From contig NZ_CP061721.1 in the NCBI RefSeq assembly GCF_014764445.1, positions 806,001 to 870,000 of the forward strand: a stretch of 64,000 bases of DNA. Reading direction: 5' to 3'. The position numbers and the translations under genes are program-made. Source of the stretch: Pseudarthrobacter sp. BIM B-2242. GTDB taxonomy: Bacteria; Actinomycetota; Actinomycetes; Actinomycetales; Micrococcaceae. Positions 43,244 through 51,833 of the stretch are shown one piece after another (the stretch's first letter is position 1; each line of letters begins with the position of its first letter). A model generated the notes under the pieces. That model made no database searches and had not been told where the DNA came from. It worked only from the letters and a program-made list of their open reading frames with translations.

Positions 43244-44265
43244 AGCGTCTTTTGCAGTTCCCTGATGGGCATGTTCAGTTCCACCAGAAGGTTGAGGTCT
43301 GCTGTGGCGGGGCGGCCCAAGGTGGTGAGGTAGTTGCCGACGATGACTGCGTTGATGCCGCCGAGCAGGCCTTCCCGCGTGCCGAGATCGCCGAGGGTGA
43401 GTTCGCGGCCGCCGGCGTAGCGAAGCACGGTTCGCGGCATGGCCAGGCGGAAGGCGGCGATCGCACGGAGCGCGTCCTTGCCGTCCATAAGCCCTTGGTT
43501 TTCCAGTGGTGTTCCGGGGCGGGGGTTGAGGAAATTGAGCGGGACTTCGTGCGGTTCAAGGGCTGCGAGCTGAGCTGCGAGTTCGGCGCGTTGTTCGAGG
43601 GTTTCGCCCATGCCGATCAGGGCACCGCAGCACAGTTCCATGCCGGCGTCCTTGACCATGTTGCAGGTCTCAAGGCGCTCTTCGTAGCTGTGAGTGGTGA
43701 CGACTTCGGGGAAGTAGCTGCGGGCGGTTTCGAGATTGTGGTTGTAGCGGTGGACGCCCCAGTCCTTGAGTTGGTCGACTTGGCGCTGGGTCAGCATGCC
43801 CAAAGAGCAGGCGATGTTGATGTCCACTTCTTCGTTGATCCGGTCGATCGCGAACTTGATCTGGTTCATGAGTTTGATGTCGGGTCCGCGGACGGCGGCG
43901 ACGATGCAGAACTCGGTGGCTCCTGTGGCTGCTGTTTCCTTCGCGGCCTTGACCAGCTCGGGGATGTCCAGCCAGACCCCTCTTACCGGGCTGTCAAAGA
44001 GGCCGGACTGGCTGCAGAAGTGGCAGTCCTCGGGGCAGCCGCCGGTCTTTATGGAGATGATGCCCTCCACCTCGACGTCCTCGCCAGAGTGCCTCAGGCG
44101 GACCTCGTGGGCCAGTTGCAGGGCGGCGGGGAGGGCTTCGTCCGGGAGGCGGAGGATCTCGACGAGCTGCCCTTCGGAAAGTCCGACGCCGTCTTCGAGA
44201 ACCTGCTTTCGTGCCGTCTCAAGAATCGGGCTACTGCTGGTTTCGGGTGCTGCTGTAATCGTCAT
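43240..44265 (-). CDS. bioB: biotin synthase
   Basis: A 341-residue radical-SAM enzyme that inserts sulfur into dethiobiotin. The CxxxCxxC cluster motif is Cys77-Cys81-Cys84 in [48 protein letters not shown] [10 protein letters not shown] and [15 protein letters not shown] are further BioB markers. ATG 44263-44265 follows AAAGGGAC. It forms an operon with bsaP only; bioA, bioD and bioF are not in the window. Promoter is in the 303-bp region to the right. Confidence 0.96.
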   Translation of the reverse strand: MTITAAPETSSSPILETARKQVLEDGVGLSEGQLVEILRLPDEALPAALQLAHEVRLRHSGEDVEVEGIISIKTGGCPEDCHFCSQSGLFDSPVRGVWLDIPELVKAAKETAATGATEFCIVAAVRGPDIKLMNQIKFAIDRINEEVDINIACSLGMLTQRQVDQLKDWGVHRYNHNLETARSYFPEVVTTHSYEERLETCNMVKDAGMELCCGALIGMGETLEQRAELAAQLAALEPHEVPLNFLNPRPGTPLENQGLMDGKDALRAIAAFRLAMPRTVLRYAGGRELTLGDLGTREGLLGGINAVIVGNYLTTLGRPATADLNLLVELNMPIRELQKTL

Positions 44266-44568
44266 TGATTGTCCCTTTGTTCTCAGTTCCGTGGTCTCCC
44301 TCGACGCTAGTTGGGCGTTCTGCCGCTGTTTTTGTTAGGTGGCTACAAGGACGGCAGTGACTCTTTGTTGGGCGCTTGTGTGAATGGCTGTCCTTCGCCC
44401 GCGGGTTGTGCCGACTACGGCGGGCTGCTCTTCTTTTGGTCGGTGGCGGTGATCGAACCGATCGCGCGGTGCCTGTGGATAACTTTGATCGCTCTGGTGT
44501 GATCTGGGCTACCCTTAAGTCATTGTTCGGAGCGAGGCGTCTTGAAACTATCGGGGGAATAGCTGCCC
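44266..44568. other. intergenic region between bioB and the DUF6318 gene
   Basis: No gene seen in these 303 bp. It must hold the divergent promoters. For the rightward gene TTGATC (44485-44490) and TACCCT (44510-44515) are weak candidates, 19 bp apart. TGTGGATAA (44474-44482) is a perfect DnaA-box 9-mer. I found no convincing biotin-repressor palindrome by eye. Confidence 0.5.
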
Positions 44569-45225
44569 ATGACATCGCAAACTCTTACGGCCCGGCGCTT
44601 GCGCCTGCACTTCGTGGCGGTTGCGGCGGGGGTGGCCTTGGTTCTGACCGGATGCAACACGGGCAGCGACCCCGGCGCCACCGACACGTCCTCGGCCTCA
44701 ACAACTCAGGTGCCAAGCCCCAGCGCCACGCCAACCCCGACGGCGACTCCCGCTTACGTGCCGGCGTCGGCCAGCGGGCGGGCACAGAACGTGCCGGTTC
44801 CCGTGCTTCCTGAGGTCGCGAAGACGGAGACGAAGGAGGGAGCGATTGCTTTTGCCCGTTACTGGTATCAGGTCCTTAGCTACTCGTATGAATCGGGGGA
44901 GCTTTCGCTTCTCGAAGGTATGGCCCCTCCAACGTGCGGGGCATGTCAGAAGTCCGCAGAAGGGATTAGAGCCTGGCACTCCGAAGGCAGATGGTTGATC
45001 GGTGGACAGATCAGCACTCCGGCCATCGATACCACTTTTTCAAAGGATGAGGCTGGGAAATATAAAGTTTCTGTCCAAGTGCATCAGATTCCTCTTTCTT
45101 ACGTTCGCGCCGATGGAACGATCGCACATGCAGACCCACAGGCTGCCGACCAGGGTAACTTGCTGATCATTTCGTACGGCACCAACTCATGGCGGCTGGA
45201 TGAAGTCGGAAGCATTGTCGGCTAA
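44569..45225 (+). CDS. DUF6318-type lipoprotein
   Basis: A 218-residue exported lipoprotein: hydrophobic signal ending in the lipobox VLTGC (Cys near residue 29), a Ser/Thr/Pro-rich linker and a globular domain with EGAIAFARYWYQVLSYSYESGELSLLEGMAPPTCGACQKSAEGIR, which fits the DUF6318 family of actinobacterial lipoproteins, unknown in function. The two cysteines CGAC probably form a disulfide outside the cell. GC content is lower than in neighbours. The next gene starts two bases after its stop, so the pair is coupled. Confidence 0.82.
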   Translation: MTSQTLTARRLRLHFVAVAAGVALVLTGCNTGSDPGATDTSSASTTQVPSPSATPTPTATPAYVPASASGRAQNVPVPVLPEVAKTETKEGAIAFARYWYQVLSYSYESGELSLLEGMAPPTCGACQKSAEGIRAWHSEGRWLIGGQISTPAIDTTFSKDEAGKYKVSVQVHQIPLSYVRADGTIAHADPQAADQGNLLIISYGTNSWRLDEVGSIVG

Positions 45226-45227
45226 AC

Positions 45228-46163
45228 ATGGCTACCCGGCGAACGATCGGATATCGCGCAGTATTGTTGTGGATGGCGTTGCTCGTACCTTTTCTTGTTT
45301 CGCCTGCTTGGGGAGCCGATGACCCGAAATTTGATTTCGCTTGGAACCCGGACGCACTCGGAGCCGGGGGTTATGTTTGGGATGCTGAAGCCCACGACTT
45401 CGTCCGGCAGCCACCCGGGGCGCCTCAGTTGAACCCCAATACTTACAAGTACGAACTCCAGTGCCATCTTGGCGGCGGCGACTTTGACTCCGATTGTCTA
45501 CGTGCGCAAATTGAGTGCGCGGATGAGCCGGACGGCCGAGTAGGCATCCCGGTCATCTGGTATTCCATGCCGAGAGGTGTCCCCGGCGCGGTGTGGGCTA
45601 TCCATTCCGGCCCAACCTGCCTTTACGATGCTCAGCCTGAAGACCTTCTGCCGCGGATAGCCGCTGACATCCAGAGGCAGTTCGAGAGCTTGCCGATCAA
45701 TGCGGGAACTGTCGTCGCCCAGCCGAGCCCGCACACCCTCCGCGGCGCCGAAACGAACTTCTATGCCAACGCTGCCGAGCAGCAGTTTGACGTGACGATG
45801 TTCGGACAGCGGGTGCACATCGTGGCTACACCAGTCCAGTACACGTGGAATTACGGCGACGGAACCGTGTTTGGCCCGCAGCCGTCCATGGGCGGGCCGT
45901 TGCCGCAGGAACGCTGGGGTGAGAAGACCAGGACCAGCCACGCCTATCCCCAAACAGGTGACTTCCAGGTAATCCTCACCACCTCCTTCCAGGGTACGTA
46001 CTCAGTAAACGACGGACCGCCATTGCCCATCCCGGGCCAAGGACAGTTCAGTGCGCCGGCTCAGACCATCAGCGTCTGGCGCTCCATCACCCGGAACTAC
46101 GCCGACGACTGCAACCAAAATCCACAAGGCCAGGGGTGCCCGGGCGTGGCATCAAGCCACTAA
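45228..46163 (+). CDS. secreted protein with PKD-like domain
   Basis: A 311-residue secreted protein: signal peptide (VLLWMALLVPFLVSPAWGA, cleavage near residue 29), an unknown N-terminal region with pairs of cysteines, and a PKD-like segment VQYTWNYGDGTVFGPQP...SHAYPQTGDFQVILTT (about residues 200-270). No enzymatic motif is visible. It is translationally coupled to the lipoprotein gene, so the two probably form a surface complex. GC is again lower than average. Function unknown. Confidence 0.8.
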   Translation: MATRRTIGYRAVLLWMALLVPFLVSPAWGADDPKFDFAWNPDALGAGGYVWDAEAHDFVRQPPGAPQLNPNTYKYELQCHLGGGDFDSDCLRAQIECADEPDGRVGIPVIWYSMPRGVPGAVWAIHSGPTCLYDAQPEDLLPRIAADIQRQFESLPINAGTVVAQPSPHTLRGAETNFYANAAEQQFDVTMFGQRVHIVATPVQYTWNYGDGTVFGPQPSMGGPLPQERWGEKTRTSHAYPQTGDFQVILTTSFQGTYSVNDGPPLPIPGQGQFSAPAQTISVWRSITRNYADDCNQNPQGQGCPGVASSH

Positions 46164-46266
46164 GTAAAGCTCCTGAACGCGGTGTGAGAGCCGTCTCGTC
46201 CGGAATAGACGCGGACGCCAGCAGGTTGGGCCCAGCAGTACCAATTCCCTGCGAAAGGAACTGCGC

Positions 46267-47337
46267 ATGCTGTTTTCCCCCTTGGCTCTCGGTGAGCTTG
46301 AACTGTCCAACCGCCTTGTCATGGCGCCACTGACCCGCCTGCGCGCGGGCGAAGAAGGCGTGCCAGGCCCGCTGGTCGCGGAACACTACCGCCAGCGCGC
46401 GTCACTGGGCCTGATCGTCAGCGAAGGCACCTACCCCAGCCAGGCCGGCCGCTCCTACGCCGGCCAGCCCGGGCTGATCACGGAAGCGCAGATCGCTGGC
46501 TGGAAGAAGGTTACCGACGCTGTCCATGCCGAGGGTGGCCGGATGTTTGCCCAGGTCATGCACGGCGGGCGCGTGTCCCATGAGGACATCACCGGCGGCC
46601 ACACCCTCGTGGCTCCAAGCGCCATTGCCATTGACGGCGAAGTCCGCACGCCGTCAGGCAAGAAGCCTTACCCCGTGCCGCACGCGCTGACCAGTGACGA
46701 GCTTCCGGTCGTTATGCAGGAGATCGTCACAGGTGCGCTCAACGCTATCGAAGCAGGCTTCGACGGCGTGGAACTGCACTCGGCGAACGGTTACCTGCTG
46801 CACGAATTCCTCGCCCCCAATTCCAACGTGCGCGACGACAGCTATGGCGGTTCCCCTGAGAACCGGGCACGTTTTGTGATCGAAACGGTCAACGCGGTTG
46901 TCGCCGCAGTAGGCGCCAACCGCGTCGGTATCCGCATCTCGCCCGAGCACAATGTCCAGGGCATCGCCGAAACAGATGCAGCCGACGTCCGTGCAACGTA
47001 TGAGGTGCTGGTGGACAGCATCGCCCCGCTGAACCTCGCCTACCTCAGCGTGCTTCACCACGAGCCAACCAGCGAACTGGTCCAGGACCTCCGCGCCCGC
47101 TTCAACGGCACCTTCCTCGTCAACTCCGGGTTCGGCACCGTGACCACGCGGGAGGAAGCAGCCAGCCTGGTTGCCGACGGCCACGCCGATGCAGTGGTGG
47201 TGGGGCGCCCCGCCATCGCCAACCCGGACCTCGCGCGGCGCTGGAAGGAAAACCTTCCCCTGAACGAACCCGACCCGTCCACGTTCTACGCAGACAGCTC
47301 GGCCGGCTACACAGATTACCCCGTGCACTCGGCATAG
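46267..47337 (+). CDS. old yellow enzyme-family alkene reductase
   Basis: A 356-residue FMN-dependent TIM barrel of the NemA/XenB group: SPLALGELELSNRLVMAPLTRLRAGEEGVPG, LIVSEGTYPS, QVMHGGRVSH, DGVELHSANGYLLHEFLAPNSN and NSGFGTVTTREEA. The His/Asn pair in HSANGYL binds the substrate carbonyl and the Tyr proton donor follows. Reduces activated C=C bonds, nitro compounds or nitrate esters with NADPH. ATG 46267 follows GAAAGGAA. Monocistronic, ended by a 15-bp-stem terminator. Confidence 0.94.
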   Translation: MLFSPLALGELELSNRLVMAPLTRLRAGEEGVPGPLVAEHYRQRASLGLIVSEGTYPSQAGRSYAGQPGLITEAQIAGWKKVTDAVHAEGGRMFAQVMHGGRVSHEDITGGHTLVAPSAIAIDGEVRTPSGKKPYPVPHALTSDELPVVMQEIVTGALNAIEAGFDGVELHSANGYLLHEFLAPNSNVRDDSYGGSPENRARFVIETVNAVVAAVGANRVGIRISPEHNVQGIAETDAADVRATYEVLVDSIAPLNLAYLSVLHHEPTSELVQDLRARFNGTFLVNSGFGTVTTREEAASLVADGHADAVVVGRPAIANPDLARRWKENLPLNEPDPSTFYADSSAGYTDYPVHSA

Positions 47338-47400
47338 ACCCTGCGCGCTCGCTTAAGCTGTTGCGCTTGGGCAAACAAGGGGCGGAGCCCCGGCTTAACG

Positions 47401-47436
47401 ACGACGGCGGCACCCGGCTTTGGGTGCCGCCGTCGT
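47401..47436 (+). terminator. terminator after the old yellow enzyme gene
   Basis: Perfect 15-bp stem (47401-47415 with 47422-47436), 6-base loop, 64 bp after the stop codon. The remaining sequence to 47586 is AT-richer and holds no gene I can support. Confidence 0.85.
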
Positions 47437-47586
47437 TGGCTGCTCGGTGTGCTGTCCCGGCAACTCGAACCGAAAGCCATCCGACGGCTCTTTGGCTCTT
47501 TATACAAAAAGTTGGCCCGCTCAGGCTCACTGAAGCTGAGCGGTACGGCTAGGATACTCCAGCGAATGGACTATCGCTAGAGGCTC

Positions 47587-47883
47587 CTACATAAATGCTT
47601 CCCGGCCCGTCCCCTCGCGCATGACGAGCTTGTTGTCCTGGATGGAAACGAGCAGGCTCTTGGGCTTTCCGCTGACTTTGGTGATGGCTTTTAGGCCACG
47701 GTTCGTCACTTCAACCCCCACCTGCGCCCCTTTCGCGGGCAGCTCCACGGATGTTTCGAAGGCTTCCCCCAAGAGCGGATTGGTGGTGACGCCCACGTCG
47801 CGCCGGACTTCCTTGCCATTGACCATGACGGTGATGTTGGCCTCGTCGAATCCGTCCTGAAAGACGATGAGCAGTTCCCGCAT
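47587..47883 (-). CDS. hypothetical protein
   Basis: A 98-residue protein, MRELLIVFQDGFDEANITVMVNG..., predicted to be mostly beta-strand with no membrane segment or cysteine. The ribosome site GAGGACACC before ATG 47883 is good, so the longer reading to 47922 is not needed. I recognise no family. Divergent from tex by 142 bp. Confidence 0.7.
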   Translation of the reverse strand: MRELLIVFQDGFDEANITVMVNGKEVRRDVGVTTNPLLGEAFETSVELPAKGAQVGVEVTNRGLKAITKVSGKPKSLLVSIQDNKLVMREGTGREAFM

Positions 47884-48025
47884 GGTGTCCTCTTCCTCGA
47901 GAATGAGTACCGGTGACGGCATATCAACTACAGCACTTCGCAGCCCGGAGCGGAATACCCGGCCTGCCGAGGCCGCCGCTGCGGCACCGCTGGAGACGGT
48001 TAGCCCGGTAAGGCAAAATGTTCTG

Positions 48026-50560
48026 GTGACTCAACTCCCGCACGCGCCGTCCGCACCCGTGTCCGCCGAAACCGCGGACAGTGCCATCCACACCCAGATT
48101 GCCAGAGAACTCGGCGTCCAAGCGTGGCAGGTGAGAGCCGCCGTGGAACTGCTCGACGGCGGATCCACCGTGCCGTTCATCGCCCGGTACCGAAAAGAAG
48201 CCACCGGGACGCTTGACGACACGCAGCTCCGTGAGCTCGACGAACGCCTGCGGTATCTCCGCGAACTCGAGGACCGCCGTCGTACTGTCCTTGAGGCGAT
48301 CGGCTCGCAAGGCCAGCTGACCAAGGAACTGCAGGCAGCGATCCTGGCGGCGGACACGAAGTCCCGGCTAGAGGACATCTACCTTCCGTTCAAGTCCAAG
48401 CGCCGCACCAAGGCGCAGATCGCCCGCGAAGCCGGTCTTGAACCCCTCGCCGATGCCTTGCTGAAGCGCCCCGATGTGCATCCAGAGCGCGAAGCAGCCA
48501 AGTATCTGAACGCCGAGCATGCGATTGACGACGCGGCAGCCGCGCTCGCCGGCGCCCGGTCAATCCTCGTGGAGCGGGTGGCCCAGGACCCGGACCTTGC
48601 CGCCAATCTGAGGGAACGCCTCTGGACCCAGGGCCGGATGGTGTCGCGGGTGAAGAAGGGCAAGGAGGCTGAGGGGCAGAAGTTCGCTGATTACTTTGAC
48701 TTCACGCAGGCGCCGTCGGGGATGCCTTCGCATCGCGTACTTGCCCTACTGCGAGGCGAAAAAGACGGCGTCCTGGAACTGGAGCTTGCCGAGGCCGATC
48801 CGAATAAAGACGACGCCCTCGCCGCCGCACGCTCGCGCTACGAGGCCGCGGTGGCGAGGTGCCTCGGGGTTGCCGACCGCGGCCGTCCCGCCGATGCCTG
48901 GCTGATGCAGACCGCGCAGCTCGCCTGGCGCTCGCGCGTGTTGGCTCGGCTGACCGCCGACCTTCGCAGCCGGATGTTCACCGCAGCCGAGGATGAAGCG
49001 GTACGCGTGTTCGCCGCCAACCTGCGGGACGTCCTGCTGGCCGCACCCGCCGGCAACCGCGCCACCCTTGGCCTGGACCCGGGGCTGCGCACCGGCGTGA
49101 AGGTGGCCGTTGTGGACGGCACAGGCAAAGTGGTGGCCACCGACACCGTGTATCCGCACGCACCGGCCCGTAAATGGGACGAGGCGCTGGCAACCCTCGT
49201 GGGGCTCGCACGGACACACAACGTTGAACTGGTGGCAATCGGCAACGGAACGGCGTCACGGGAGACAGACAAACTCGCCGCTGAACTGATCAAGCTACTG
49301 CCTGCTGCTGAGAAGAAACCGCAGAAACTCGTTGTCTCCGAGGCCGGAGCATCCGTGTATTCGGCGTCGGCACTTGCCGCGGCCGAGCTGCCGGGCATGG
49401 ATGTTTCCTTGCGCGGGGCGGTCTCCATCGCCCGGCGTCTGCAGGATCCGCTCGCGGAACTGGTGAAAATCGACCCCAAGTCTATCGGCGTGGGCCAGTA
49501 CCAGCACGACGTCACCGCCTCGAAGCTGGACCGCAGCCTGGACGCGGTAGTGGAAGACTGCGTCAACGCGGTGGGGGTGGATGTGAACACGGCATCGCCC
49601 GCACTGCTCAGCCGCGTGGCTGGCGTCGGGCCGCTGCTGAGCGAGAACATTGTGGCATACCGGAACGACCATGGGCCGTTCGCCAAGCGCAGTGACCTGA
49701 AGAAGGTGCCCCGGCTCGGTGCCAAGGCCTTCGAACAGTGCGCAGGCTTCCTACGGATCACCGGCGGAGCGGAACCGCTGGACGCCTCAAGCGTGCACCC
49801 TGAAGCCTATTCAGTGGCCCGCAAGATCCTGGTGGCTGCCGGGTCGGCGCCCGCGTCGTCCCTGGATCCGCGGACGTTTGTGGACGGGACGTTTGGCCTG
49901 CCCACGGTGCAGGACATCCTGGCCGAGCTGGACAAGCCCGGCCGGGATCCGCGCCCGGCCTTTGCCGCCGCGACGTTCGCCGAGGGCATTGAGAAGATCT
50001 CCGACCTCAAGCCGGGCATGGTGCTTGAAGGGACGGTGACAAACGTTGCCGCGTTCGGTGCCTTTGTGGATGTGGGCGTGCACCAGGACGGTCTGGTTCA
50101 TGTGTCCGCGCTGGCCAACAGGTTCGTGTCCGACCCCCGCGAAGTGGTCAAATCGGGGCAGGTTGTGCGCGTGAAGGTGCTGGAAGCCGATCCGGAGCGG
50201 AAGCGGATTTCGCTGACGTTAAGGCTCGACGACGAGCCCTCGCCTTCCGCCGGGCGAGGACAGGGCCGTCCGGAAGAGGGCCGTTCGGGCGGCGGAGGCC
50301 GGGCAGGAGGCCAGCCGTCGGGGCAGCCGAACCGGCGGGGGACTAGGGGTGCCGATCGCAACTCTGGTGGGCGTGGTGCCGGGACCAGGACTCCGTCCAG
50401 CGTAAATCCGTCCGGCGCAAATCCGTCGGTCGGAAACGGCAATGCATCCGGCCGAAAGCCGGATGCCAAGCCAGCAGCCGGCCGGCCTCCAGCTACGAAG
50501 CCGGCGCCGGTGAACACCGCGATGGCCGAAGCCCTCCGGAGGGCTGGACTCGGCAAGTAG
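48026..50560 (+). CDS. tex: Tex-family RNA-binding transcription accessory protein
   Basis: An 844-residue protein. Order: helical N-domain (IARELGVQAWQVRAAVELLDGGSTVPFIARYRKEATG), YqgF/RNase-H-like domain (LGLDPGLRTGVKVAVVDG, near 348), helix-hairpin-helix repeats (NTASPALLSRVAGVGPLLSENIVAYR, near 515-580) and an S1 RNA-binding domain (MVLEGTVTNVAAFGAFVDVGVHQDGLVHVSAL, near 660-735). A disordered Gly/Arg/Pro-rich tail of about 100 residues ends the protein and is longer than in E. coli Tex (773 residues). GTG 48026 is chosen; in-frame sequence back to 47867 does not look like coding sequence. Role in transcription/RNA handling is general. Confidence 0.92.
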   Translation: MTQLPHAPSAPVSAETADSAIHTQIARELGVQAWQVRAAVELLDGGSTVPFIARYRKEATGTLDDTQLRELDERLRYLRELEDRRRTVLEAIGSQGQLTKELQAAILAADTKSRLEDIYLPFKSKRRTKAQIAREAGLEPLADALLKRPDVHPEREAAKYLNAEHAIDDAAAALAGARSILVERVAQDPDLAANLRERLWTQGRMVSRVKKGKEAEGQKFADYFDFTQAPSGMPSHRVLALLRGEKDGVLELELAEADPNKDDALAAARSRYEAAVARCLGVADRGRPADAWLMQTAQLAWRSRVLARLTADLRSRMFTAAEDEAVRVFAANLRDVLLAAPAGNRATLGLDPGLRTGVKVAVVDGTGKVVATDTVYPHAPARKWDEALATLVGLARTHNVELVAIGNGTASRETDKLAAELIKLLPAAEKKPQKLVVSEAGASVYSASALAAAELPGMDVSLRGAVSIARRLQDPLAELVKIDPKSIGVGQYQHDVTASKLDRSLDAVVEDCVNAVGVDVNTASPALLSRVAGVGPLLSENIVAYRNDHGPFAKRSDLKKVPRLGAKAFEQCAGFLRITGGAEPLDASSVHPEAYSVARKILVAAGSAPASSLDPRTFVDGTFGLPTVQDILAELDKPGRDPRPAFAAATFAEGIEKISDLKPGMVLEGTVTNVAAFGAFVDVGVHQDGLVHVSALANRFVSDPREVVKSGQVVRVKVLEADPERKRISLTLRLDDEPSPSAGRGQGRPEEGRSGGGGRAGGQPSGQPNRRGTRGADRNSGGRGAGTRTPSSVNPSGANPSVGNGNASGRKPDAKPAAGRPPATKPAPVNTAMAEALRRAGLGK

Positions 50561-50579
50561 CGGGCTTCTTCGTCCCTTA

Positions 50580-51371
50580 TCAGGCGAGCGACAAGACGAA
50601 GGCGAGGACAAACCCTGCGGCGGTGCTGATGGCTACCGCAGGGCCGCCGTGCTCGTAGGCCTCCGGCATCAGAGTATCCGCGAGCGAGGCGATAACGGCG
50701 CCGGCGGCAAAGGCCAGAGGCAGGGAGATGGCTTCAGGGTCCGTGCCGGACAATGGGCCTGCCCCGACAACGACAGCGGCCACCAGCAGCACCGCGCACG
50801 CAAACCAAAGGCCTATGACGCTGCCGGCCGAGCGGCCCTGGCTTCGCATGGACGCAGCGCCGACCAGTGCCTCCGGCAGGTTGGAGACGAAGATGGCGGC
50901 GAGCAGCGCCAGCCCGCCGGTGCCCTCGCCAAGGGAGACCCCCAAAGCCACATTCTCCGGCACACCATCCAGGGTCACCGCAGCCAGGAGCGCCATTCCG
51001 GCCGCCCCGCGCGTGGAAGCAGCGGTTGCTTTGCGGTCGGCCGCTGCTGCGTCGGTGTCCAGCTTGGCGCTGCCTTGGTATTCATCGGCGGGAGTTGCCT
51101 GCGCACCCGGCTGTGCCCAACGGTCCAGGAGTGCGCTGAGGATGGTGAAGACAATGGCACCGCCCAAGAGTCCCAGTGCTGCTCGAACGATGCCACCCCG
51201 TTGGTAGGCATCCTCAAAGAGTTCGAACGCGAGGGCCGTTATGAGGGAGCCTGCTGCGAATGCCAGCAGGATGGCCAACAGACGTTTGGGCAATTCGAAC
51301 CGCACGCCGATGACGGCACCCAGAATCAGTGCGCTGGATGCTATGACGCCGAAAAACAGCGGCATGATCAT
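50580..51371 (-). CDS. ZIP-family metal transporter
   Basis: A 263-residue membrane protein with about eight hydrophobic segments and a His-poor, Ala/Asp-rich cytoplasmic loop (about residues 88-118). The metal-binding segment reads TLDGVPENVALGVSLGEG, with Asp in place of the His of the usual HNxPEG motif, and IFVSNLPEALVGAA supplies the second site. Imports Zn, Fe or Mn, or possibly only resembles a transporter. ATG 51371 or 51365; no strong ribosome site. Confidence 0.85.
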   Translation of the reverse strand: MIMPLFFGVIASSALILGAVIGVRFELPKRLLAILLAFAAGSLITALAFELFEDAYQRGGIVRAALGLLGGAIVFTILSALLDRWAQPGAQATPADEYQGSAKLDTDAAAADRKATAASTRGAAGMALLAAVTLDGVPENVALGVSLGEGTGGLALLAAIFVSNLPEALVGAASMRSQGRSAGSVIGLWFACAVLLVAAVVVGAGPLSGTDPEAISLPLAFAAGAVIASLADTLMPEAYEHGGPAVAISTAAGFVLAFVLSLA

Positions 51372-51512
51372 CCGGTCAGTATAGGAGTGCACGTCAGCCG
51401 TTGGAAGCTGGCATTTTTTCTTGTCCGGGGCATCGCAGCCGGTGTTGTGGCTGCTGTCCCTGACCAGGCATGTAAGCTTCCGGCCGACGATTGTTTCTGG
51501 AAGTGTGGGGTC

Positions 51513-51833
51513 ATGACTTACTTCCTGGAGTACATCGTTCCTGCTGCTTCCAACGACGCTGAGTTTGAATTCCCCAACGAAGAAATCAACGCTGACACCA
51601 CCGTGCCTCTCCAGAAGACAGAGGCCAACGTCGTCCACACACCAGAGTTACCTGCCCGGACAGGCATCCTCGGCGCGACGGATTCTGAGGCCAAACTCGA
51701 GGCCGAGCAACTCATCACCCACAGCCGTGCGCGGGAGGGCAGCTTGTACTTTGACCCTTCTAGTTCTCTTCAGGCCGGAGTGGGAACTCTGGTGGCAACC
51801 TTCGTCGAAGGACGTGGCTGGCAGGACTCCTAG
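51513..51833 (+). CDS. hypothetical protein
   Basis: A 106-residue protein, MTYFLEYIVPAASNDAEFEFP..., soluble and acidic, without a recognisable domain. GC-rich third positions and an upstream GTGGGG support translation; the longer in-frame reading from 50649 runs antisense to the ZIP gene and is rejected. Its stop overlaps that of the convergent HNH gene by 4 bases. The YFLEY/LYFDP segments recall small stress or repair-associated actinobacterial proteins, but no function is assigned. Confidence 0.65.
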   Translation: MTYFLEYIVPAASNDAEFEFPNEEINADTTVPLQKTEANVVHTPELPARTGILGATDSEAKLEAEQLITHSRAREGSLYFDPSSSLQAGVGTLVATFVEGRGWQDS

